Assembly (NCBI RefSeq): GCF_014205885.1
Contig: NZ_JACHFB010000001.1
Coordinates: 310,001 to 374,000, forward strand
Direction of reading: 5' to 3'
Length of the DNA: 64,000 bases
Source: Borreliella californiensis
GTDB lineage: Bacteria > Spirochaetota > Spirochaetia > Borreliales > Borreliaceae
The notes beneath the pieces are model-generated. The model did no database searches, was not told the origin of the DNA, and was given only the letters and a program-made list of their open reading frames with translations. Positions 1 to 9,622 of the stretch are shown piece by piece (the first letter of the stretch is position 1; each line of letters opens with the position of its first letter). The translations under genes were made by a program, and so were the position numbers.

Positions 1-1
1 A

Positions 2-193
2 GTTGTGCCTTTGGTTAACAATGTTTGTAAAGGTTGTCATATGATACTTCCTGTTGAATTTGCAAATAAGGTAAGACGTGAGCCCAACGATATTAAATTT
101 TGTCCTTATTGTAGTAGAATACTTTATTATCAGGATAAAATTCAAATAAGTGATGAAATAATTCCTGGTAGTTTAGCAGATCTTGTTGAATAA
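2..193 (+). CDS. C-terminal end of a zinc-ribbon protein (partial)
   Basis: The reading frame is open from the first bases of the window, so this is the tail of a longer gene. The visible 63 residues hold two Cys-x2-Cys knuckles (CKGC and CPYC) followed by SRILYY. This is the pattern of the C4-type zinc ribbon that ends CT398-like coiled-coil proteins (zf-RING_7 family). The long coiled-coil part would lie upstream of the window. The GTG at position 5 is in frame but is unlikely to be the true start, because the domain normally sits at the end of a protein of about 240 residues. Function of the family is poorly defined; RNA or protein binding is possible. The family call is fairly safe, the function is not. 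Confidence 0.75.
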   Translation, partial: VVPLVNNVCKGCHMILPVEFANKVRREPNDIKFCPYCSRILYYQDKIQISDEIIPGSLADLVE

Positions 194-212
194 AATTTAT
201 TAATTTGATACT
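183..212 (+). promoter_or_regulatory. Probable sigma-70 promoter of the RNase P RNA gene
   Basis: TTGTTG (183-188) and GATACT (207-212) are separated by 18 bases. They would start transcription about 8 bases further on, close to the first base of the RNase P RNA P1 helix at 221. The -35 box lies inside the end of the upstream reading frame. This is a motif match plus position; no start site is known from the sequence alone. Confidence 0.5.
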
Positions 213-220
213 TTTTATTT

Positions 221-566
221 AAGCTGACAGTCAGCCATCGCTTAGTTTTAACAATTAAAGCTTAAGAGGAAAGTCCGAGCTCCAATAAGAACATAATGCT
301 AGGTAATGCCTAGGGGTTTAAAACTTAAGAAAGTGTCGCAGAAAATTACCGCCTTAAAAGGTAAGGGTGAAAAGGTGAGGTAAGAGCTCACCGCTTATTT
401 AGCAATAAATACAGGCAAGATAAACCTCATTAGGAGCAAGATCAAGTATGTAAGTGGCCTTTGTTCTTGAGGACATGCTTACGGGTAGATCGCACGATTT
501 TTTTAGTGATAAAAAAACAAGAGAGATGATGGCATAGTACAGAACTCGGCTTATGGGTGTCAGCTT
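221..566 (+). ncRNA. rnpB: RNase P RNA (catalytic RNA of tRNA 5' maturation)
   Basis: This is the bacterial RNase P ribozyme, which with the RnpA protein removes 5' leaders from tRNA precursors. The 5' strand AAGCTGAC (221-228) pairs with GTCAGCTT (559-566) to form helix P1, and this fixes both ends. Inside are the universally conserved GAGGAAAGTCCGAGCTCC block (about 267-284) and, near the 3' end, the ACAGAACTCGGCTTATGGG block (about 540-556) that pairs with it to build helix P4. A length of about 346 bases is usual for a type A RNA. It lies between the zinc-ribbon gene and the TPR/mre operon, in the same direction. Confidence 0.95.
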
Positions 567-596
567 AATTTCATTAAGCCTAAAAGAGAGTTTTAA

Positions 597-1565
597 ATGG
601 AAATAAGATATTTAAGATATATTTTTTACTCATTTATGATTATCATTTTCATTTTTTTAATTTATTACATTTTATCATATTTTAAGTCTTTTTCTAGTTC
701 TTATTTAAAAGCAGGGCCAACAGAAGTTGATTTGCTTTTACTTTGGGATAAAAAAGAATATAAAGAAATAATAGATTATGCTGAGAATGATATTAAAAGC
801 CATAAATTTGATTTTAATTTAAATTTACTTTTGGGATTTTCATATTTTTATTATTCTTTAATAGTAAATGAAGGATATTTAAAAGGAGAATTTTTAGATA
901 AATCCATAGAAAGATTAAGATTTTTAATTTCTATAAATGATGGAGTCTCCATAAGCCCTTTGTATTATATATTAGGAAAAGCATATTCTCATAAAGGAGA
1001 GTTTTATAGTGAGCTTGCTGTAAAATTTTTAAAGAAGGCTTTAAGTGCTGATAATTTTGATTTCATGAACATTAAAGAAGATATTTTTGAATATTTGGGG
1101 TATTCTTATCAGCTTTTAAGAGATTACAAGTCTAGTTTAAAGTTTTTTGAAAAAGCTTTTAATGAAAATAAATCTGATTTAGTGCTTTGGAGTTTAGCTT
1201 ATGTTAATTATAAGTTGAATGATATAAACAAAAGCATTGAGTATATAAAAAAAATAATAGAAGAAGAAAAAAGGAAATTGTCAAAGGGTGAGAAAACGGA
1301 TGAAAATTTAATTCAAAAGGTATATTTGCTTTATGGAGATATTCTATTAGATAAAGGCGATTATGACAATGCTTTTAATTACTATAATAAAGTTCTAGAA
1401 ATTAATAGTTCAAATTCTAGCGTTTATGTTAAAATAGGAGATATATATAGGAAGAAAGATAAAGATTATCCTAAAGCTAGAAAATACTGGAGAGAAGCTC
1501 TCAATCTTAATCCTTATTTAGAAGCAGCAAGAGAGAGACTTGGAATTACTTTGGAAGACTTTTAG
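597..1565 (+). CDS. Membrane-anchored TPR protein upstream of mreB
   Basis: A 322-residue protein with one hydrophobic N-terminal segment (about residues 8-30), followed by a helical domain of roughly five tetratricopeptide repeats. Examples lie near 120-146 (ending FLKKAL), 160-190 (SLKFFEKAF) and 240-275 ([22 protein letters not shown] cut short here). TPR domains bind other proteins. The single membrane anchor would place the repeats on one face of the inner membrane. The gene stops 10 bases before mreB, and the mreB ribosome site overlaps its stop codon, so both are surely co-transcribed. A role as a scaffold for the elongation (MreB/PBP2/RodA) machinery is an inference from position only. 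Confidence 0.8.
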   Translation: MEIRYLRYIFYSFMIIIFIFLIYYILSYFKSFSSSYLKAGPTEVDLLLLWDKKEYKEIIDYAENDIKSHKFDFNLNLLLGFSYFYYSLIVNEGYLKGEFLDKSIERLRFLISINDGVSISPLYYILGKAYSHKGEFYSELAVKFLKKALSADNFDFMNIKEDIFEYLGYSYQLLRDYKSSLKFFEKAFNENKSDLVLWSLAYVNYKLNDINKSIEYIKKIIEEEKRKLSKGEKTDENLIQKVYLLYGDILLDKGDYDNAFNYYNKVLEINSSNSSVYVKIGDIYRKKDKDYPKARKYWREALNLNPYLEAARERLGITLEDF

Positions 1566-1575
1566 GGAGGTTGAT

Positions 1576-2625
1576 TTGAATTTGTTTAAGTCTTTTTTGA
1601 TAGATATTGGCATTGATCTTGGAACATGTAATACATTGGTTTATATTAAAGATTATGGAGTGGTGATGAGCGAGCCTTCTGTTGTTGCAATAGATGTTAC
1701 CAAAGGTAATAAAGTCGTTGCGGTTGGCAGAAATGCTAAAAAAATGCTTTGGAAAACTCCAGAAAATATTAAAGCTGTGCGTCCACTTAGAGATGGAGTT
1801 ATTGCTGATATTGAGAATACAGAGAAGATGATTAAATATTTTATTAATCAAATTTTTTCTCGTAAAAAATTGTTTTTTAAGCCAAGAATGGTAATAGGCG
1901 TTCCCACTTGTATTACAGAGGTTGAGAGAAGAGCTGTAAAAGAGAGTGCAATGAATGCTGGTGCAAGAGAAGTTAAAGTAATAGAAGAATCCCTGGCAGC
2001 TGCTATTGGATCTGATATTCCTATTTTTGAACCTACAGGTCATATGGTATGTGATATTGGAGGTGGAACTACAGAAATATCTGTTATTTCTCTTGGCGGT
2101 ATGGTTGTAAGTAGGGCAATTAGGACTGGTGGTGATGAATTTGATGAGAGCATAATAAAGTATATGAGAAATTCTCATAATATTATAATTGGTCAACAGA
2201 CAGCAGAAAAATTAAAAATTAAGATAGGAAATGTATATCCCGATATTCAAAATTTAAGGGTAGAAAAAATAGATATTAAGGGTACAGATGCTGTAACTGG
2301 TCTTCCTAGAAAGCAACTTGTTGATTCTATGGAAGTAAGAGAGTCTTTACAAGAACCTATAAATGTTGTTGTGGATGAAGTTAAGCGCACTCTTGGTGCA
2401 ACTCCTCCAGAGCTTGCTACAGACATTGTTGAACGTGGCATCATTTTGACAGGAGGAGGGGCCCTTCTTAAGGGTTTAAATAGACTTCTTTCAAAAGAGA
2501 CAGGAGTTCCTGTTTATGTTGCGGACAATCCACTTCTCTCTGTAGCTGTTGGTGCCGGTTTATTTTATGATTATGCCAATAGAATAGATATTAGCAAGAA
2601 TATTTACAGTTTTATTAATGAATAA
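1576..2625 (+). CDS. mreB: Rod-shape determining protein MreB (bacterial actin)
   Basis: MreB polymerises on ATP under the inner membrane and directs peptidoglycan synthesis along the cell cylinder. The actin-fold signatures are all visible: phosphate-1 loop with DLGTCNT, the [16 protein letters not shown] region, phosphate-2 [11 protein letters not shown], and the adenosine motif [12 protein letters not shown] near the C-terminus. The frame extends upstream to 1540, but I chose the TTG at 1576. A strong GGGAGG lies 5 bases before it, and the protein then begins MNLFKSF and has the usual length of about 349 residues. It leads the tight mreB-mreC-mreD-PBP2-rodA run, with gaps of a few bases or overlaps throughout. 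Confidence 0.97.
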   Translation: MNLFKSFLIDIGIDLGTCNTLVYIKDYGVVMSEPSVVAIDVTKGNKVVAVGRNAKKMLWKTPENIKAVRPLRDGVIADIENTEKMIKYFINQIFSRKKLFFKPRMVIGVPTCITEVERRAVKESAMNAGAREVKVIEESLAAAIGSDIPIFEPTGHMVCDIGGGTTEISVISLGGMVVSRAIRTGGDEFDESIIKYMRNSHNIIIGQQTAEKLKIKIGNVYPDIQNLRVEKIDIKGTDAVTGLPRKQLVDSMEVRESLQEPINVVVDEVKRTLGATPPELATDIVERGIILTGGGALLKGLNRLLSKETGVPVYVADNPLLSVAVGAGLFYDYANRIDISKNIYSFINE

Positions 2626-2628
2626 ATT

Positions 2629-3474
2629 ATGAATTTTCTTGTCAAATTCAAGAATTTTATCAAAGTACTTTTAGTATTGATAGTTTCTCTTGTTTTTATG
2701 ATTTATGATTCAAGCAGTATTCAAAAGAGAAGATCTGATAATTTTTTGTTTTTTACTCTTAATTCTTATATTCAAAGTAGAATGCACGGGGTTTTTAGTT
2801 TTATTTCCAACGTTTTTAAAACTGTAAATGAATATAAAAATTATAAGGACAAGATAGAATTTTATAAAAAAAGAATACAACAGCTTGAAATAGTAACTCA
2901 GAATATACAATCATTAAGGCAAGAGAATGTTCGTCTCAAAGAGCAATTAAATTTTTATTCGTCAAGCTCTAGTGATTTTATTTCAGCAGAGATTATATAT
3001 CTAAACTATTCAAACATATCGACTTTAATGGCTATTAATAAAGGATTTAATGATGGGATAGAAAAGGATATGATTGCAGTTGCATATCAGGATGGATTTA
3101 GTGGTCTTGTAGGCAAAGTTGTAAAGGTCTATTCTAATACTGCTAAAATTTTGCCTTTGACTAATTATGAAAATTTTGTGTCTGCAAGAATTCAAAGCAG
3201 TAGGTTTATAGGTCTTATAGAAGGCAATGGTTATGGTAAAAAACTTGAAATGAATTACGTTAATAGACTTGCTGAAAAAGATTTAAAGATAGGAGATTCT
3301 ATTGTTACTGCTGGATTTAGTGAATATCCAGTTGGTATTTATATTGGAAAGATTACAAATTTTCATATTCTTGATTACAATTCTCTTTTAAAAATAGAAG
3401 TAGAGCCAGCTATAGTTTTAGATAAGCTTGAGTATGTTTTTCTTGTTAAAAACAACAAAGAGGTTGGTGAATAA
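2629..3474 (+). CDS. mreC: Rod-shape determining protein MreC
   Basis: MreC is a bitopic inner-membrane protein that links cytoplasmic MreB with the periplasmic domains of PBP2. The 281-residue product has a short cytoplasmic start, a transmembrane helix at about residues 8-27, a coiled coil at about 63-110 (IEFYKKRIQQLEIV, then RQENVRLKEQL), and then the two-barrel MreC domain with the conserved DGFSGLVGKV and GDSIVTAGFSEYPVGIYIGK-like segments. It starts 3 bases after mreB and its stop overlaps the start of mreD. Confidence 0.95.
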   Translation: MNFLVKFKNFIKVLLVLIVSLVFMIYDSSSIQKRRSDNFLFFTLNSYIQSRMHGVFSFISNVFKTVNEYKNYKDKIEFYKKRIQQLEIVTQNIQSLRQENVRLKEQLNFYSSSSSDFISAEIIYLNYSNISTLMAINKGFNDGIEKDMIAVAYQDGFSGLVGKVVKVYSNTAKILPLTNYENFVSARIQSSRFIGLIEGNGYGKKLEMNYVNRLAEKDLKIGDSIVTAGFSEYPVGIYIGKITNFHILDYNSLLKIEVEPAIVLDKLEYVFLVKNNKEVGE

Positions 3475-3956
3475 TGGCAGCATTTTTTACATATTTTATT
3501 TCGAGTGCATTTTTAGGTAAAATTTTTCAACACTATTTTGCAACTTATATGTATTTTTCAATAGATATTTTTTTAATTTTTCTAGTTTTTAATTCTTTGA
3601 ATTTTATTTTTAATGTGGGATTATTATCTAGTATTTCATATGGTCTTCTTATGGATTATTTTACAGGATTACCACTTGGATTTTTTGTTTTTGGTTATAC
3701 AATAATATTTTATTTTAACAATAAAATAAAGTTATTCATGCCTAAAAATATGCTTAGCATGACAATATTTTTTATTCTTTCAAAAGTTATATTATGGTTT
3801 TTAGCTATTGTGTTTTATGATATTATAGATTTAAAATCTTTTAATTATTCAATTTTTAACCTTGATCTTGTTGTAAATATAATGTCTATTAACTTTTTAT
3901 ATCCAATTCAAAATTATTTTACTAGAAATTTTTATTCTTTTAAAGAGGATTATTAG
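3474..3956 (+). CDS. mreD: Rod-shape determining protein MreD
   Basis: A 160-residue, strongly hydrophobic protein with about five membrane segments, the size and character of MreD. The acidic stretch between the second and third segments (LLMDYFTGLPLGFF) fits the family's conserved D-x2-x-G-x-P-x-G pattern. MreD sits in the inner membrane with MreC and PBP2/RodA. The start codon overlaps the mreC stop by one base, and its own stop overlaps the next GTG start, so translation is probably coupled. Sequence conservation in MreD is low, and the call rests on topology, motif and operon position together. Confidence 0.9.
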   Translation: MAAFFTYFISSAFLGKIFQHYFATYMYFSIDIFLIFLVFNSLNFIFNVGLLSSISYGLLMDYFTGLPLGFFVFGYTIIFYFNNKIKLFMPKNMLSMTIFFILSKVILWFLAIVFYDIIDLKSFNYSIFNLDLVVNIMSINFLYPIQNYFTRNFYSFKEDY

Positions 3957-5755
3957 TGGGTGTTATAACAAATTTCAGATACAAGTTCGGTATATTTTTT
4001 TTAATAGTAATTATGTTGCTGTATTTGGCGATTTTATTTCAAATGCAAATTGGCAAGCATTTATTTTACGACAGAGAAGCTAATGTTTTTTTATCTAGAT
4101 TGGAAAAAATCAATGCTTCAAGGGGTGAGATTTTAGATTCTCATTCTAATATTTTGGCAAATAATTTAACTATGTTTATTTTAAAGATAAGTTTGCAACA
4201 GTATTATAATATGCCTGCTGCTACTAGAATTGAGATGATAGATTTTTTATCAAGCACTCTAGACATTGATAAATCAATTATTTTATCTAAGCTTCAAGAG
4301 ACTGGTGGGTATCTTAAAGATGTTGAAATAATTGAACTTACCCCAAAGATGCTTTTTAAAATTTCTGAAAAAAAGTTTTATTATCCTGCTCTTTTATGGA
4401 CCTATTCTTTTAAGCGCAACTATTTAGTTGATGATTCATATTCCCATTCAATCGGTTATGTTGGGCAAATAAATCAAAGAGAGCTTAGAACATTTTATAA
4501 TGTTAGTGGGTATGATAATACTTCTACGATTGGAAAGTTAGGTGTTGAACAAGTTTATGATAATTACATTAGGGGGCAAGAGGGATTAATAAAATATAAA
4601 GTAGACTCTAAGGAGAGAAGAATAGACGATGGTTCTATTATAAGAAATATGGTGCCTGGTAATGATGTTGTACTTAATATTAATAAAAACATTCAAGATC
4701 TTGCTAAGAATGCTTTGGGTAAAAGGTATGGTTCTATTGTAGTATTAAAGCCATCAACAGGTGCTGTTCTTGCTCTTCACAATTATCCTTATTATTCTAT
4801 GAGAGATGTTTATAATAAAGATAATAAGGAAGATTACTCTTTTTTAAATAAAGCAATTCAATCTGTTTATCCGCCTGCGTCTATTTTTAAATTAGTTGTT
4901 GCTGCTGCTATTCTTGAGGAGAAAGTTATAGACAAGGATCGTAAGATTTATTGTCCTGGATATTTTAAAGTTGGAAATAGAATTTTTCATTGTTGGAAGC
5001 CTGGTGGTCATGGGTATGTTAATTTAGAAGAGGCGGTTGCACATTCTTCTAATGTGTATTTTTATACACTTGGGCTTAAGTATCTTGGAGTTGATAGAAT
5101 TAGAAAATATGCAAAAGAATTTGGGTTTGGAGAAAAAACAGGAATTGATTTGCCAAATGAAGTAGCTGGTCTTCTTCCTAGTCCTGAGTGGAAAGAAAAA
5201 ATTTTTAATCAGCCTTGGGTAGGAGGAGATACTGTAAATTTTTCAATAGGCCAAGGATTTTTAAATGCTACTCCTATGCAGATTGTTAATATGGTTGCTA
5301 TGATTGCAAATGAAGGTGTTGTATATAAACCTAGAATTGTAAATAAAATTTTAAAGGGCGGTACTAATAAAGTTATTCTTGAGAATAAACCAGAAATATT
5401 AAGAAAGACAAATCTTATTAGTAAAAGCACATTTAAACTTCTGAAAAAATATATGAGAAGTGTTGTAACCTATGGTACAGCAAGATATGCAGTTCTTACG
5501 CAAGCCGTTAAGGTTGGAGGCAAAACAGGCACTGGTCAAACCGGTGTAGATGGTTTTGAAAATAGTTCTTTTATTGGACTTGCCCCTTATAACGGTTCAG
5601 CTGATAATCAAATTATTGTTTTTAGTTTGGTTGAGGCAAAAAGTAATGTAGATTGGTGGCCTGCAAAATCTACAGATTTAATAATGCAGGGCATTTTTGC
5701 AAATCAAAGTTATGAAGATATTCTTAAGGGTTATAGGCCATGGTATATTAGGTAG
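3956..5755 (+). CDS. mrdA: Penicillin-binding protein 2 (elongation transpeptidase)
   Basis: PBP2 cross-links new peptidoglycan during cell elongation, working with the RodA glycan polymerase. The 599-residue protein has an N-terminal membrane anchor (about 10-32), a dimerisation/pedestal domain (60-240) and a transpeptidase domain. The three active-site motifs are intact: SIFK with the acyl-accepting Ser309, S364-S-N366, and KTG at 523-525. The pedestal motif ASRGEILDS is also present. Translation starts at a GTG overlapping the mreD stop. Beta-lactams would target this protein. Confidence 0.96.
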   Translation: MGVITNFRYKFGIFFLIVIMLLYLAILFQMQIGKHLFYDREANVFLSRLEKINASRGEILDSHSNILANNLTMFILKISLQQYYNMPAATRIEMIDFLSSTLDIDKSIILSKLQETGGYLKDVEIIELTPKMLFKISEKKFYYPALLWTYSFKRNYLVDDSYSHSIGYVGQINQRELRTFYNVSGYDNTSTIGKLGVEQVYDNYIRGQEGLIKYKVDSKERRIDDGSIIRNMVPGNDVVLNINKNIQDLAKNALGKRYGSIVVLKPSTGAVLALHNYPYYSMRDVYNKDNKEDYSFLNKAIQSVYPPASIFKLVVAAAILEEKVIDKDRKIYCPGYFKVGNRIFHCWKPGGHGYVNLEEAVAHSSNVYFYTLGLKYLGVDRIRKYAKEFGFGEKTGIDLPNEVAGLLPSPEWKEKIFNQPWVGGDTVNFSIGQGFLNATPMQIVNMVAMIANEGVVYKPRIVNKILKGGTNKVILENKPEILRKTNLISKSTFKLLKKYMRSVVTYGTARYAVLTQAVKVGGKTGTGQTGVDGFENSSFIGLAPYNGSADNQIIVFSLVEAKSNVDWWPAKSTDLIMQGIFANQSYEDILKGYRPWYIR

Positions 5756-5759
5756 ATTA

Positions 5760-7076
5760 ATGGTTTTTAGAAAAAATTATGATTATTTTGCTTTGATAAG
5801 CTTACTTATAGTTTCTTTTGTTGGTATATTGTTGATTTATTCTAGCGATTATAATATTAGTGGATCCTTAACTAAGAATGAATATATAAAGCAAACCTTT
5901 TGGGTAATTATTGGATTTTTTTTAATTTTTATAGTGGGCAGATATGATTTAAAATTTGTGTATAGTATGGTATATCCTTTATATTTTTTATTAATATTAG
6001 CTTTAATTTTTACTGCATTTTTTGGAATGACTGTAAATGGAGCAAGGTCTTGGATTGGTATATGGAAACTTGGAGGACAGCCTTCTGAATTTGGTAAAGT
6101 TGTTATTATTTTGACCCTTTCAAAATTTTATACTGAAAAAAAGGGTTATAATGAATTTTTTACCTTTATTGCTGCATTTTTATTAATTTTTCCATCGGTA
6201 ATTCTTATATTGTTGCAACCTGATTTTGGTACAGCGATAGTATATTTAACCATTTTTATATTTATTTCTTTTTTTGCAGGAATAGATTTGCATTATGTTT
6301 TAGCATTTGCGTTGATAGGATTTTTTTCTTTTGTTTTTGCGATTTTGCCGGTTTGGTATGAATATAAGGTAAATATGGGCAATGTGTTTTATCTTATTTT
6401 CTCAAATCCTTTTTATTTTAGAGTAATAATGGGAGTGCTGCTTTTAATACTTTTGATTTCTGTTTTAGGATTTTTTATTTCTAAATATGGTTTGAGTATC
6501 AAAATAATTTATTTTTATGTATTTTTTGCAAGTTCTATTTTATTGGTTTCAATAGTGCTTTCAAAGGTCCTTTCAAAGTTAATGAAGACTTATCAGATTA
6601 AGCGTTTTTTGGTATTCTTAGATCCAGCTATTGATGCTAAGGGTGCTGGTTGGAATTTGAATCAGGTTAAAATAGCAATTGGTTCTGGTGGTCTATTTGG
6701 AAAAGGATTTTTAAAGGGACCTTATACCCATGCTAATTATGTGCCATCTCAAAGCACAGATTTTATTTTTTCTATTCTTGCTGAAGAGTTTGGGTTTTTA
6801 GGTGTTAGTACTATTTTAATATTATTTTTTTTTCTTTTTTTTAAATTTTTAATAATAATGAATAAAAGTCAAGATAGGTATATGGCCTTAGTAATATCTG
6901 GAATTTTAGGACTTTTATTTTTCCATACTTCTTTTAATGTTGGAATGTCTTTAGGAGTTCTTCCTATTACTGGGATTCCGTTTCCTTTTCTCTCTTATGG
7001 AGGTTCTTCTACTATTACATTTTTTTTAGCAATGTCTTTTTATTTTAATATTGAATCAATAGTTGCTATGGATTGA
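5760..7076 (+). CDS. rodA: RodA, SEDS-family peptidoglycan glycosyltransferase
   Basis: RodA is the membrane glycan polymerase that pairs with PBP2. The 438-residue product has about ten membrane segments and the SEDS signatures, including ARSWIGIWKLGGQPSEFGK in the first part, DFGTAIVYL, and the C-terminal IGSGGLFGKG, STDFIFSILAEEFG and GIPFPFLSYGGSS motifs. The frame runs back to 5697 inside the PBP2 gene. I chose ATG 5760, four bases after the PBP2 stop, because RodA proteins begin just before the first membrane helix. It is the last gene of the shape operon; a 166-base gap follows. Confidence 0.95.
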   Translation: MVFRKNYDYFALISLLIVSFVGILLIYSSDYNISGSLTKNEYIKQTFWVIIGFFLIFIVGRYDLKFVYSMVYPLYFLLILALIFTAFFGMTVNGARSWIGIWKLGGQPSEFGKVVIILTLSKFYTEKKGYNEFFTFIAAFLLIFPSVILILLQPDFGTAIVYLTIFIFISFFAGIDLHYVLAFALIGFFSFVFAILPVWYEYKVNMGNVFYLIFSNPFYFRVIMGVLLLILLISVLGFFISKYGLSIKIIYFYVFFASSILLVSIVLSKVLSKLMKTYQIKRFLVFLDPAIDAKGAGWNLNQVKIAIGSGGLFGKGFLKGPYTHANYVPSQSTDFIFSILAEEFGFLGVSTILILFFFLFFKFLIIMNKSQDRYMALVISGILGLLFFHTSFNVGMSLGVLPITGIPFPFLSYGGSSTITFFLAMSFYFNIESIVAMD

Positions 7077-7242
7077 GAATATATTTTCAGTTTTTTGTTT
7101 TCTTATCTCTATTTTTTTAGAAAATTTTTTTGTATATTTTAATTTAGTAATTATAAATATTTGAGGTACGTATTTTTTGCGTAAAAGTGATGAATGTGAA
7201 TTTTAATTTTTTAATAAAAATTAAAAGGCCAAAGGTATTGTT

Positions 7243-8988
7243 GTGAGCAAAGATTTAGACAAAGAAGATATTCTTTACAAAAAAAGACACTCAATAGCTC
7301 ATGTTATGGCAGAAGCTGTTTGTGATTTATTTCCAAATACTAAGATTGCAATGGGGCCTCCTATTAAAGATGGTTTTTATTATGATTTTGAATTTAAAAA
7401 GCAAATTACAGAAGATTCTCTTTTAGATATAGAAAATAGAATGAGAGAAATTTTAAAGACTGGGAGTTCTTTTGAAAAAGAAATAATAAGCGTAGAACAG
7501 GCTCTTGAAATTTTTAAAGATGAACCTTATAAGATTGATTTGATTAAAAATTTTGATTTACGAAATGAAGTTTCTATTTACAAGAGTCACAATTTTATTG
7601 ATCTTTGTAGGGGTTCTCATGTTGAGAATATGAATAAAATTGATCCAAAGGCATTTAAGCTTACTGGTATTGCTGGAGCTTATTGGCGGGGCAGTGAAAA
7701 AAATCCAATGCTTACCAGAATTTATGGAACCTTGTGGAATAATGAAAAAGAGCTAAGATCTTATCTTAATTTGAGAGAGGAAATAAAAAAAAGAGATCAT
7801 AGAAAGCTTGGAAAAGAGCTTGATTTATTTTCTATTCATGAAGAGATTGGTCCAGGACTTGTTTTTTTTCATCCCAATGGTGCTAAAATAAGAGCTTTAA
7901 TAGAAGATTTTTGGAGAGAAGAGCACTCTAAAAATGGGTATGATATTCTTTTTACTCCTCATGTTGGTAAATCTTGGCTTTGGCAAACTTCTGGTCATTT
8001 AGACTTTTATAAGGATAGCATGTTTGAAAAAATAGAAATGGATAAAAGTGATTATTATCTTAAACCTATGAATTGTCCTTTTCATATTGCAATTTACAAT
8101 ACAGGCAAGCATTCTTATAGAGATTTACCATTTAGATGGGCTGAACTTGGCACTGTGTATCGTTATGAAAAGATAGGCGCTTTGCATGGCATGATGAGAG
8201 CTAGAGGGTTTACTCAGGATGATGCTCATATTATATGTACTCATTCTCAAGTTTTAGATGAGATTAAAGAAGTTCTTAGGTTTGCTATTTATATGTGGAG
8301 TAAATTTGGCTTTAGTAACCTAAAGGCATATCTTTCTACAAAGCCTGACAAGTCTGTTGGGAATGATTCTGATTGGGAAATGTCTTTAAAAGTTCTTGAA
8401 GAGACTTTAAGCGATTTTGAAGTTCCTTATGAAATTGATAAAGGGGGAGGTGCTTTTTATGGCCCTAAAATTGACCTTAAGATAGTTGATTCGCTTGAGA
8501 GAGAGTGGCAGATGAGTACAATTCAATTTGATTTTAATCTTCCTGAGAGATTTAATATGACTTATACTGCTGAGGATGGTAAAGAAAAAAGACCTTTTAT
8601 GATTCATAGGGCCTTGCTGGGATCTATTGAAAGATTTTTTGGGATTCTTGTAGAGCACTATGGTGGGGCGTTTCCTTTATGGTTATCTCCTGTTCAAGTA
8701 GTAATCATTCCTGTTAATAATATTGTAGAAGATTATGCTATTAGGGTTTTTAATAAATTTAAAAATGAGGGGATTAGAATAAAATTTGATAATAGTTCCT
8801 CAAGAATGAATGCTAAAATTAGAGAATATCAGGCTAAAAAAATACCTTATATGTTTATAATTGGTGAGAGAGAGGCAGCAGAAGAGAGAATATCTATTAG
8901 AACAAGAACAAATGAGCAAATAAATGGAATTAAACTTGATGAAGCTCTTAAATTTATTTTATTTAAAATAAGAGATAAGGAGATTTGA
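7243..8988 (+). CDS. thrS: Threonyl-tRNA synthetase, lacking the TGS domain
   Basis: This class II synthetase charges tRNA-Thr. The 581-residue protein begins directly with the editing domain: HSIAH near residues 17-21 and the CRGSH pair further on give the usual His/Cys set that clears Ser-tRNA-Thr. The catalytic core has motif 2 (YRYEKIGALHGMMRARGFTQ), the zinc ligand Cys in MNCPFH, and motif 3 near GSIERFFG. The C-terminal anticodon domain follows. The usual N-terminal TGS domain of about 60 residues (present in the E. coli enzyme of about 642 residues) is absent, and the frame does not extend upstream to supply it. Start is a GTG with AAAGG about 8 bases before it. Confidence 0.96.
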   Translation: MSKDLDKEDILYKKRHSIAHVMAEAVCDLFPNTKIAMGPPIKDGFYYDFEFKKQITEDSLLDIENRMREILKTGSSFEKEIISVEQALEIFKDEPYKIDLIKNFDLRNEVSIYKSHNFIDLCRGSHVENMNKIDPKAFKLTGIAGAYWRGSEKNPMLTRIYGTLWNNEKELRSYLNLREEIKKRDHRKLGKELDLFSIHEEIGPGLVFFHPNGAKIRALIEDFWREEHSKNGYDILFTPHVGKSWLWQTSGHLDFYKDSMFEKIEMDKSDYYLKPMNCPFHIAIYNTGKHSYRDLPFRWAELGTVYRYEKIGALHGMMRARGFTQDDAHIICTHSQVLDEIKEVLRFAIYMWSKFGFSNLKAYLSTKPDKSVGNDSDWEMSLKVLEETLSDFEVPYEIDKGGGAFYGPKIDLKIVDSLEREWQMSTIQFDFNLPERFNMTYTAEDGKEKRPFMIHRALLGSIERFFGILVEHYGGAFPLWLSPVQVVIIPVNNIVEDYAIRVFNKFKNEGIRIKFDNSSSRMNAKIREYQAKKIPYMFIIGEREAAEERISIRTRTNEQINGIKLDEALKFILFKIRDKEI

Positions 8989-8992
8989 TAAA

Positions 8993-9622
8993 TTGAATAA
9001 TTTAATCAAGTTTATTACCCCTAATAAAATAACATTAGCTAGAATTATGCTTTCCTTTATTATATTAGTTTTATTGTTTTTGGAAAATGTATTTTTTTCG
9101 TATTTGTTTTTTGGAATTATTTGGTTTTTAATCATTTTTAATGAATTTACTGATTTTATTGATGGATATCTTGCAAGAAAATATGATCTTGTTAGCAATG
9201 TAGGCAAAATTTTAGATCCTTATGCAGATGTTTTGCAACATTTAACATATTTTGTTTTTTTCTTTTACAAGGGCATAACCCCATATTATTTTTTTGTAAT
9301 ATTTATTTATCGTGAAATTTCTATTGGGTTTGTTAGAAATTTAATTATTCAGTTTAATGTAGTTCAACAAGCAAATTTTTTGGGAAAATTAAAGTCATTT
9401 CTTTATGCTGTTTGCACTTTTGCAAGCCTTTTATTTTATACTTTAAATCAACTCAACTTTACAGAACCTGTTCAAAATTTTATTAGCTACATTTTAACTT
9501 TTGAATTTAAATTTTTATTTGTTGTTCAAATGGTATATGCTTGTGCAGCTTTTTTTGCAATTTTATCATTTTTAGAATATGTGTTAATATTTTTGAATGT
9601 AAAAAAATATGAAAATAAGTAA
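8993..9622 (+). CDS. pgsA: CDP-alcohol phosphatidyltransferase (probable PgsA)
   Basis: A 209-residue membrane enzyme carrying the full CDP-alcohol phosphotransferase signature D-G-x2-A-R-x8-G-x3-D-x3-D (within DFIDGYLARKYDLV and GKILDPYAD). The family joins CDP-diacylglycerol to glycerol-3-phosphate, inositol or serine. The position near thrS and the length favour phosphatidylglycerophosphate synthase, the first step to phosphatidylglycerol. About five further membrane helices follow the signature. The TTG start lies 4 bases after the thrS stop, with AAGGAG inside the end of thrS. The family is certain; the acceptor alcohol is inferred. Confidence 0.88.
   Translation: MNNLIKFITPNKITLARIMLSFIILVLLFLENVFFSYLFFGIIWFLIIFNEFTDFIDGYLARKYDLVSNVGKILDPYADVLQHLTYFVFFFYKGITPYYFFVIFIYREISIGFVRNLIIQFNVVQQANFLGKLKSFLYAVCTFASLLFYTLNQLNFTEPVQNFISYILTFEFKFLFVVQMVYACAAFFAILSFLEYVLIFLNVKKYENK

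Noticed and set aside
1546-2196. 216-residue minus-strand frame opposite mreB
   Set aside because: It lies fully inside a highly conserved gene; composition (Asn, Ser, His, Tyr rich) is that of an antisense shadow and it has no ribosome site.
7201-7226. 11-bp inverted repeat just upstream of thrS (possible T-box-like leader)
   Set aside because: Arms contain only A and T, which arise often by chance here; no T-box, specifier codon or terminator/antiterminator pair is visible.
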